Shown one piece after another: positions 56,678 to 64,000 of a stretch of 64,000 bases of DNA (the stretch's first letter is position 1; each line of letters begins with the position of its first letter). Position numbers and translations under genes: made by a program. Source of the stretch: Xestospongia bergquistia. Lineage: Eukaryota; Porifera; Demospongiae; Haplosclerida; Petrosiidae. Location: positions 3,385,501 through 3,449,500 of the forward strand of contig OZ014414.1 of the NCBI GenBank assembly GCA_963965975.1. Direction: 5' to 3'. The notes under the pieces were generated by a model. It searched no databases, had not been told where the DNA came from, and saw nothing but the letters and a program-made list of their open reading frames with translations.

Positions 56678-57511
56678 ATGATGGCTGCCCCTGATAACGT
56701 TAGCATGGAATCCGTAGAGTTAGAGTGTCCTAATGAATGCAGATGTAGGAACTGTGATCCTGCCGTTGCAACTCAGTCGCCTGATGATAAAAAAAATGCA
56801 GTGGTATTTTTGGATTTGAAAACTACTGGTTTGAATGTTAAAACTTCAGATATAGTTCAAATATATGCTTGTGCTTACTATGTAGATGACGATTTTAATT
56901 TGTTTTCTCATTATTTTAAAGAATTGAGTACCTGGGCTGTACCTGAAAAATATATTCAAAAGGATGCTTCAGCTGTTAACGGTTTGTATACTGCTACACT
57001 TTTGGACGGTGAAAAGATACTGGTAGACGACAAAAATTACCAATTGAAAGCTGTAGACCAAGCTGTGCTCCAAGAAATGATAAGTCTTTTTTTTGATGAA
57101 GTTTGTCATCTGTCCAAGAATGTTTACGTCGTTGCTTATAACGGTAAACGTTTCGATTTTCCATTGTTTGCTAACAGTTGGGACAGGAATAAACCTTCTG
57201 AATTTCAAGATTTTCGAAATTTCCTGATGAAGAAAGGATGTAAGATTTATTTCTGCGATATGATGCAGTACGCTTGTGAAATGTACGAAAAGGTGGGAGA
57301 CATGGAACAACCAGATTTGTATTATAAAGTTAAACAAAGTACCTATCCTGCTCATAACGCTTATTTTGACGTTCAAGCTATGATTGAAATACACAAAACT
57401 TTATGCAAGGAAAGGAAAGAAGAATGGGTAAAGTATTTTCGCACGGAAAGGTTGAAAGTTTGCAAATACAAAGAAGATTGGGTTAATTTTTTTTCCCGAA
57501 GCAGGAAGTGA
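56678..57511 (+). CDS. DEDDh exonuclease copy 3, Exo I glutamate replaced by lysine
   Basis: 277 residues, nearly identical to copy 2 and open throughout. The Exo I motif reads D-L-K-T-T instead of D-L-E-T-T. That Glu binds the catalytic metal in all DEDD nucleases, so copy 3 is probably inactive as a nuclease although Exo II (NGKRFDF) and Exo III (HNAYFD) are kept. Other changes include Asp to Gly and Asn after TT, Cys to Phe, and Lys to Glu near VGDMEQ. The C-terminus is shorter (FFSRSRK) because of one base fewer in a C run. It could be a decaying gene or a binding-only form. Confidence 0.8.
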   Translation: MMAAPDNVSMESVELECPNECRCRNCDPAVATQSPDDKKNAVVFLDLKTTGLNVKTSDIVQIYACAYYVDDDFNLFSHYFKELSTWAVPEKYIQKDASAVNGLYTATLLDGEKILVDDKNYQLKAVDQAVLQEMISLFFDEVCHLSKNVYVVAYNGKRFDFPLFANSWDRNKPSEFQDFRNFLMKKGCKIYFCDMMQYACEMYEKVGDMEQPDLYYKVKQSTYPAHNAYFDVQAMIEIHKTLCKERKEEWVKYFRTERLKVCKYKEDWVNFFSRSRK

Positions 57512-57679
57512 CACTTCGTTAAACTATGTATATAGTTATTAGTAGTGAACTATGTTTATAGTTATTAGTATGCTGTGTATATATAGATATATCTAGATTT
57601 AGTACTTTTTATATACTATTATTCTTTTGTGTATGGGTAATAGTTATTCTGTAGAATTTGTAAATAAACCTTTAAACTA

Positions 57680-57928
57680 AAAAAAAAAAGAAAAGCTATA
57701 AGTTTAAAAGGACGTTTTGATTGCAATTTCAAATTGGATTGTATTCTTTTGAAATCAGATAGACTGTGTAAACTCTTGGGGGAATTAGAAGAAAATAAAC
57801 CTTCTCGAATTCCAACGAGTGATACATTGGAAAAAGGTCATCAACACTGTTTGGATATTTCTAGAGTTTTGCAAAAAGTTTATCAAATAAAAAATAATGA
57901 AATTAAAGAAGTCCAGCCTGTCAACTGA
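57680..57928 (+). CDS. Conserved small frame downstream of exonuclease copy 3
   Basis: Homologue of 55016-55264 (DRLCKLLGELEENKPSRIPT, HQHCLDISRVLQKVYQ). Between the two copies the changes are few and the frame is kept. It is preceded by an A-rich run. The internal Met of copy 2 is Thr here. Confidence 0.4.
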   Translation, partial: KKKRKAISLKGRFDCNFKLDCILLKSDRLCKLLGELEENKPSRIPTSDTLEKGHQHCLDISRVLQKVYQIKNNEIKEVQPVN

Positions 57929-59433
57929 AAATCTTTTCATTTGTTAACCAAAACATTTGGTATTGATACTAGTTATACTCCTACTGGCAGTAAAGAAACT
58001 TAATAGAAGGATCAATATGTATATTAAAGTTTTATACATATAATAGGATCATTGAAATAGTTCCCTTGTATATGTACAAGTTCCAATAGAGAAGTATACT
58101 TTGATATATTGGAATTTACTGGAAGATATATAACTACAGATATTATTATAAGATAGTCTCATTTGATTGGATATTTTCTTGTGTGTCTGAGCACATGATA
58201 TTATATTGTAACATGATTTACATTTATAATATCAGAGTAGCTATTGGAATCTTCTTACATTTTAAATATAAAGACATGTTAAGTATCTAAAAATAATCAT
58301 CACTAAATTGATGAGCATGGCAGCTTTGGAAAGGTCACGGTTCAATTTCATGTATCTAAATAATAAGGTAATGTATTAACTTGAATATATCCAATAATAG
58401 TCTGTCATGATATGATGTAACAAGAAGTAATAATACTGTTTATATGATATGTGTCAATATGAATATTAGATATAGTGTCTAATTAATGGCTATTATCAAT
58501 TCTATCACTATGTTAATTAGTAGTATCTTGGTGATATTGTATATATGAAATGAACATACCCATTTCCTCTAGTAATATAATCACATTTATGTACTGATTA
58601 AAGTTACTTGGTATTATAAATATGACCACAAAAGAGTCCTTATAAACTATTATAGAATACTCCACTGGACACATGTACATTACACTGTTACAACATTATT
58701 TAATCAACTTATTTCCACTGTACTATAATGTACATACAAACACTTATTTCCATGTCTTATCTTTAATAGTGTATTATGTATTTATAGTAATTAGTCACAA
58801 TATTTCCTAAATGTGTTATATCACTATCACTGGTAACAATCCTTCATCAAGTAATCTAATTTAGTCTACTTCATCTTGTAATAACAAATAGTTAATAGTG
58901 ACTTATATTTGTTGACTTGTCTTACTATTAGAAATGTTATTTTTATTTTAATATATTCTATTAAGTGGTATAACCATTATCAATGAGGTTATTAAAGCGA
59001 ATATACAAACAAGTCAAACATACAACATACAAATAACAAACTTATTTCCTTTTTGTAATATACAAATAAGATTTAACCAGTGATAATTAAATAATTCTAT
59101 ATACATAATAAAATACCCAAAATAAGTCAAACTAAAGTCAACACGATGTTATCTATAGAACATCTGCTAATGTATATAGTTAATATAATTAATCACTCTA
59201 TAGAATTCATACAATATTATATTATTACTATAACATGATATATGTAATTGTTATTTTGTTCTTATAATGAATGCTTCTGTTAATATCCCCTGTCAAATAT
59301 TGTTGTTCTAGTTTTACATTATGGTTATAGTAAAGACTGAGGAATCAAATGAGCAATAGAAAGATTATGACATGAAGTCATCCACATGTATCATCTTAGG
59401 GTTAATAATGGTAGTGAGACTGTATAGTTTACA

Positions 59434-59459
59434 TGATGTCATCATATAGGATGACATCA
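59434..59459. repeat. Inverted repeat, 10-base perfect arms
   Basis: 'tgatgtcatc' and 'gatgacatca' flank a six-base loop. It lies 38 bases left of a stronger hairpin. Confidence 0.75.
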
Positions 59460-59497
59460 CTATGTGTCGTTTCCAAGTTACACCAAGAACCACCCCT

Positions 59498-59541
59498 CAT
59501 GCAGGTACATCTATATACAATGATATAGATGTACCTGCATG
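59498..59541. repeat. Perfect hairpin, 19-base arms, 6-base loop
   Basis: The left arm 'catgcaggtacatctatat' (59498-59516) is exactly complementary to the right arm (59523-59541), with loop acaatg. No mismatch in the stem. No transposase or flanking gene explains it. Confidence 0.9.
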
Positions 59542-60701
59542 TAGTATACATGTGGATGACTGTGCACATTCTAATAACAATCACCTGATGATCTAGTGGA
59601 AGCAATATACATGAAACATCACTTTGTTAGTACTTACTATGCTAAGATTGAGGTCACATGCCATATATCTGAATATTGCATACCTACCTACCAAATACAT
59701 GAAGAGTCGTATGAATTTTATAGTAACAGACCTGGCCAGCATGTCATTATTATTGTTCAAGCAATTATTATGTGATATTAGTTATGATTATTAATAACGT
59801 TTTATTAGATAAAATTAATATTAAATTATGAATTGACTTGTATTATTAATTTAATTTATTTTTAAGGTTGTAGACTGTTCTACAGTCTAATCATATAGAG
59901 GATAAGTCAATAATGGTCATAATTGAAGGAACAAATGATAGATTCATTAATAGTCAGTGTAAATTATAATATATAATATATGTTATATTGCAAGTTGTTA
60001 TGATTATTCTTCACATCTTAACTGTTGGCTTTCTTGTCATAGTAGCAAGTCTTTTTGGCGATGCTTATTTTCATGCCAACAATTTTTTAAAATCTTTTTC
60101 CATAATATTGCTTAAAAAACTAAAATAAATGTCATAGTGTGTACATGTGACCTCTGAAATGCATGTATGACAGTTGAATGAATTTTATGAATTATAACAA
60201 ATATTGTGCTGAAGTTCAAGTGTTAGTTTACTTTTTGTTTCAAAAAAGACATAAACAGTAAGTACACTTTAGATATTTAGACAAGTAACTACATCCACAG
60301 TAAGTATATTTATAATTCATAATTTGTAATGTATAATAATATATATATTTATGTGATAATTGCAATGTATTAATTAGCTAGAATGCATACATAATATGAA
60401 CAGATATAGATACCATGCACCCTAACAAAATGATACAATTATTTTTAGAGCAATTTTTTTTTGCTGGGTTATGTACAAGACATTTATTAAATTGATTATA
60501 ATATTATTGTACATAGGAATAGTTAACAATTTCATAATGTTCCTTATATTTGCTGTATTATAGTATTGTATAATAATTAAAACAAAATAATAACTGACTC
60601 AATGTACAATCCAGCTGAGCAGCTGCTTGTTATATATACCTGGCATAATTATTGGAGTGCAATTGTAATGCTTTGTCTTTAACTATTAACTGTAGTATTA
60701 T

Positions 60702-61192
60702 TCAGAAAATATTCTAGAGAGGTACTGCATGACATCAGATCAGGATCATGCATATATGCAATTTTTATAATACAATATGTTATATGCATACAATGAACAT
60801 ATAAAAATATAATTATCAGGGATACATTAATGAACTATATAATTAATATTATGATTCATTACATGATAATCTCTTACTACTCATACATCATAATCAGTGT
60901 TTTTCACTTCATAAATGACAATGTACTAAAATGTTATTTTTCTAATTTTATATCTTCTTTTATTAAAATTAATTTGTTTAAGTACACAGTTTATGATAGG
61001 AATTGGACAACTATTTAGCGTACATATTGTAATATTGTTTTATGTTTATAATAGTAATAATCCAATAACTGAAAGCCCACAAATGGCAGAAAATATTCTA
61101 GAGAGGTACTGCATGACATCACATCAGGATCATGCACATATGCAATTTTTATAATACAATATGCAATTATGCATACAATGAACATATAAAAA
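60702..61192 (+). repeat. Direct duplication of about 108 bases (60702-60810, 61086-61192)
   Basis: Both copies share 'cagaaaatattctagagagg', 'tactgcatgacatca', 'atcaggatcatgca', 'tatgcaatttttataataca' and 'atacaatgaacatataaaaa', with only a few differences. They lie 384 bases apart. The intervening sequence is unrelated. Confidence 0.85.
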
Positions 61193-62534
61193 TCAATGTG
61201 TATGTTGTCATATCACTGACTAATTACATCCTAATTATATTACAACATCTAGTATATAAAGACAAGGACAAGCATATAAGGATAATGAGTAACAGCTATG
61301 TACACTTACTATATGCAGACACATCTCATTCAATTGTAAAGTCCATATACATGGCATTTAATTTTGTTAATTTGCTAAATATTTCCAGATATACAGTAGT
61401 GTGTTCACATACAGTAATAACTCTGACATTTAGACCATATACATAGGTTATTTTACCTAACAGGATGACAAGTAGTCATAAATATTCTCTATAAAGACAT
61501 GATACATACAATTTGATAAACTCTCCAACTACTAAAGTGCATTAGTTCCTGTTATCAATTAAAACTTCCCTTCTAGATTTTGTTTACATTCTTAATTAAG
61601 TGATACAATAATGTTTGTTCATTTGCTATTGTAAGTCAATTATCTAAATTTTGATTTTTTTGTCGCATAATCAATTATCTCAAGACATTGTCACATTATT
61701 GTTCCTAATTTATTAATGTATCAGAGCAACGATGCATTGGACTTTGACTACAACATGTGTTTTTGAAGAAAGCAGTGGAGGGATTGAGTTATAAATGAAA
61801 GGGATCATTATCCTACAAAATAGATAGGGTATCTTTTAAATATGGCTCTCATTCCTAAGGTTTGTTCACCTTTCAGTTAATCAGATTGAATTATATATGG
61901 TTTTAGTTGAGTCTAACTAACCTTTGAATGAAGTCATTTTAGTCACTACTTTAAGAGTATAGAACCATTTGCCATAGCTTTTCGTGACCTCTTGACCAGT
62001 ACAGCATTCATCATCATCATCTTTCTCCTGCTCTTTTTATTTATGACAAATTACTGTGAAATTTTCTTAGCTTTGGCTAACTCTTCATAATAATTTGAGT
62101 GGTTTAAAATGCAATCACATATGTATTCTGACCTCTTTGAAGTCACTCATAACAGCTTAACAATTCAATTATCAATGGTTACCTGGAAGATGGTTGTTAG
62201 TAAGCTTACTGATACATGTACATGACCATCTGTACCATATCTGTCATATCCAACATTTTTACATAGCACTGCTTCAAGGCCTCTATATGCATCAAATAAA
62301 CTACTACAAATCTAGAGTCTTGTGAGCATACATGCATAATTTAGTTGTCTATCTTGAACATAATTTCTAATATTAGTCTATGATCTATTACCTTAACAAG
62401 TATTTTTCTCTACAATCATTGTTCCGTTGACTTGAAGAACAGTTTGTACGATTTATTGTTATTATTACTTAGTGGCTTTATGAAGTGAAACTTCACATAT
62501 AATTATATGTACCTAATAATGAATATTGTTATAC

Positions 62535-62762
62535 CTTAGCAGTAGTGACAACTTTGTTGACTGCTCCTCTGTAAACACTCATTATTGCTTTGATCACTCC
62601 AGGGACATTGATTAAGTGATTACATTGGCTTAATACACCTGTAAATATATATGACTGACAACAATAACTGATAATATGTCACTCTGGATTAAGAACTTAC
62701 TGATGAGGTTTATATAGTGAAATCTGAATACTGCTTCTCTTTTAAAATATCACTAAGAGCAG
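62535..62762 (-). pseudogene. Family M, member 2: best preserved exon pair
   Basis: Exon b 62638-62535 (acceptor atttacag, donor AAG|gtataa, 104 bases, fully open) reads GVLSQCNHLINVPGVIKAIM and SVYRGAVNKVVTTAK. Exon a 62762-62701 reads ALSDILKEKQYSDFTI and then a stop, four bases shorter than its partner at 14498-14433. Predicted helical, family unknown. Exon b is the reference for recognising the other members at 15.9, 29.9, 38.7, 45.9, 47.8, 49.0 and 49.6 kb. Confidence 0.5.
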
Positions 62763-63217
62763 CTACAGATGAATAAGTGTTAAAAGAATACTTATCTTTA
62801 TTACTTACTTTCCCAATTAATTATTTAATTACTTTTTTACATATGTATATTATTGTGCCTCAGTGGACAATTGCAATATAAAAAGGGATAATATTAATAG
62901 TGGAAAGGTTTTAATAGGTTTAATAGGGAGTGTTGTTGTATTGGCAGGATTTTATATAACTATACTAATTAATTTACAAAATTACAAGACAAAATATTGT
63001 GATGCTTTGCATTGTAATGATTTATTACATTATTTAGGTAAAATGAATATATTAATATTATTAACTTACTTTTATTATCATGCCTGTAGTTAATGTGCAT
63101 GATTACTATAATTGTTAATTTTTAAGTCTTCTTACTTTAATGTTTAAAAACTACATTATCGTACAATGAAATGGTAGTATAATTACTCATCTTTTGACAT
63201 ATTCTTTCACTGTAGTA

Positions 63218-63228
63218 ATGATTGCTAT
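63218..63228 (+). pseudogene. Third 2A leader exon, cut after 11 bases by a gypsy element
   Basis: Acceptor tctttcactgtag, then taATGATTGCTAT, against taATGATTGATAT at the other two loci. The upstream 35 bases also match locus B. Directly after 'GCTAT' the LTR begins. The rest of the exon should lie beyond the right edge of the window, after the element. Confidence 0.75.
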
Positions 63229-63509
63229 TGTAACCCGCTTGAGAGCTGAGTTTGCAGACTATCTTTTGTTATAACTCAAAACAGTAATACTTATGAAAAA
63301 CAAACTTATAATAGATTTATATATGATTCAACGACAAGTGGTATCTACTTAAATACAAAATCATACAGAACATTCTAGAGAGTTCTAGAGATTACACAAT
63401 ATTTCACACATTAATATAGTATTGTATAACACAATGGGTTTCAACAGCAAGGTTTGTTGTAATACAATCGTTACAGTAATGTATAGCACAATGGTTTACA
63501 CTTGTTACA
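63229..63509 (-). repeat. 3' LTR of the right-hand gypsy element
   Basis: 281 bases from TGTAACCCGC to CTTGTTACA, with TGTAAC/GTTACA as inverted ends. A polypurine tract (minus-strand GGAGAGAAAGG, within 63513-63523) adjoins it on the coding side, as required for the 3' LTR of a minus-strand element. GCTAT to its left is the candidate target-site duplicate. Confidence 0.8.
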
Positions 63510-64000
63510 TTGCCTTTCTCTCCATAAGAATTCGTCCCGAATTTGTATATTCTAGTGAGCAATGGTAGGTGCATAACGATTGGGAGCATTTCTATCTCTT
63601 CTTGGATAACGTGGCTCAGGTGGTCCTGGTCCACTTTCAACAAGTTCCATATCTTTTCCAAAGATATCTGGTGCAGAGTAATCATTAGAATTCTCTGTAG
63701 TTCTGTCAGAATTCTCTACAGTTTCAGTAGCACCAGAAGAGAACCTAGTTCCTGGTGTACATAGTTTAAGTCTATCAAAGTGAACTACTTGTAATTTTTT
63801 CTTTCTTTGAACATTTCTAATTTTGTAGTCACTTTCTGAAATTTGTTCCACAATTTTAAATGGGCCAGTCCATGGGTGATGATTTTTTTTAGACTGCCCT
63901 CGAAGAACAACGGGTGAATGTAACCAGACAGATCACCTTCCTTGAATGGCTTTCCATGAATACGCTTGTCATAACATTCTTTTTGATGTCTGTGGGATGT
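63510..64000 (-). mobile_element. Ty3/gypsy pol C-terminus (integrase tail), continues beyond window
   Basis: Minus-strand text HQKECYDKRIHGKPFKEGDL, then after a one-base shift near 63930 LHSPVVLRGQSKKNHHPWTG with PFKIVEQI, KKLQVVHFDRLKLC, and a Pro/Arg-rich end (GPPEPRYPRRDRNAPNRYA) before a stop. H-P-W-x-G-P-(F/Y) is the GPY/F module of gypsy integrases. Only this end is in the window, so activity cannot be judged. The single frameshift suggests a fairly young insertion. Confidence 0.85.

Larger units (their letters stand above)
52459..59125 (+). repeat. Three tandem exonuclease units (about 2.66 kb each, unit 1 deleted)
   Basis: Unit 1 about 52459-53985 (lacking about 1.1 kb), unit 2 about 53986-56646, unit 3 about 56647-59125 (ending before the zinc ribbon). 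Corresponding points of units 2 and 3 are 2661 bases apart up to the exonuclease stop and 2664 at the downstream small frame. Identity is very high also in spacers, so the duplication is recent. Confidence 0.9.
59126..62040. other. Intergenic region with hairpins and a direct duplication
   Basis: No gene recognised. It contains the hairpins at 59434-59459 and 59498-59541 and a direct repeat pair at 60702-60810 and 61086-61192. Frames at 60830-61018 and 61132-61446 are chance AT-rich frames without splice sites or similarity. Confidence 0.55.
62041..63228. repeat. Segmental duplicate block, copy 2 (partner 13590-14760), ending in a 2A exon start
   Basis: Collinear with 13590-14760 up to 'cctgtagttaatgtgcatga'. 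It then contains a shortened version of the sequence that precedes the 2A exon at locus B ('actcatcttttgacatattc' against 'actcatattttgacatattc' near 40558-40579), so it joins the family M block directly to a 2A leader exon. A death-domain core (MVTWKMVVSKLTD) remains near 62170-62210. Confidence 0.75.

Noticed and set aside
61132..61446. Plus-strand frame of 104 codons
   Set aside because: AT-rich chance frame lying partly in the 108-base duplication. The other copy of the duplication does not preserve it.
63543..63764. Plus-strand Ser/Trp-rich frame
   Set aside because: Antisense to the gypsy integrase tail.

Overview
The window is strongly AT-rich animal DNA with short introns (44-60 bases up to about 1.8 kb), canonical GT-AG splice sites and mostly phase-1 introns. 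Repeated death-domain exons, a 2A ribosome-skipping peptide at the start of a death-domain/GTPase gene, ZU5, SH3 and LRR exons, a class C GPCR relic and Ty3/gypsy elements together suggest a marine invertebrate, most likely a demosponge of the Amphimedon type. The organism is an inference.

Layout. 0-0.4 kb: gypsy gag fragment. 0.65-4.5 kb (+): 3' part of a death-domain-family gene with a charged linker, a ZU5 domain and a glycine-zipper membrane repeat, broken by one frameshift. 4.5-6.4 kb: noncoding with a tandem duplication. 6.4-12.2 kb (-): large decayed immune-receptor-like gene (conserved alpha/beta domain, coiled coils, death domain, CARD-like helices, SH3, LRR) carrying several stops and frameshifts. 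13-16.2 kb: death-domain scraps and relics of an unrecognised minus-strand gene family. 16.3-28.9 kb (+): the one intact large gene, a 12-exon model of 1344 codons: 2A peptide, two death domains, NPED repeat, P-loop GTPase with a COR-like region, a third death domain and a basic tail. 29.5-32.1 kb: relics, a MITE and a class C GPCR pseudogene. 32.2-35.5 kb (-): internally deleted gypsy element with both LTRs. 37.5 kb: death-domain pseudogene. 38.2-44.9 kb (+): second 2A/death-domain locus, decayed. 45.8-52.5 kb: more relics and three arrays of a 141-bp unit, two of them meeting head-to-head near 50.5 kb. 52.5-59.1 kb (+): three tandem copies of an intronless DEDDh exonuclease unit. 59.1-62 kb: noncoding with hairpins and a duplication. 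62.0-63.2 kb: copy of the 13.6-14.8 kb block, leading into a third 2A start exon that is cut by a gypsy LTR eleven bases after the A of its ATG. 63.2-64 kb (-): 3' end of that gypsy element.

How it fits together. Death domains, ZU5, SH3, LRR and ROC-like GTPases are parts of intracellular signalling receptors and adaptors. The window looks like a birth-and-death cluster of such genes: one intact 2A-led receptor, two broken siblings, shuffled exons sharing phase 1, and heavy invasion by repeats. The exonuclease array is a separate, recently amplified system in which only the middle copy keeps all catalytic residues.
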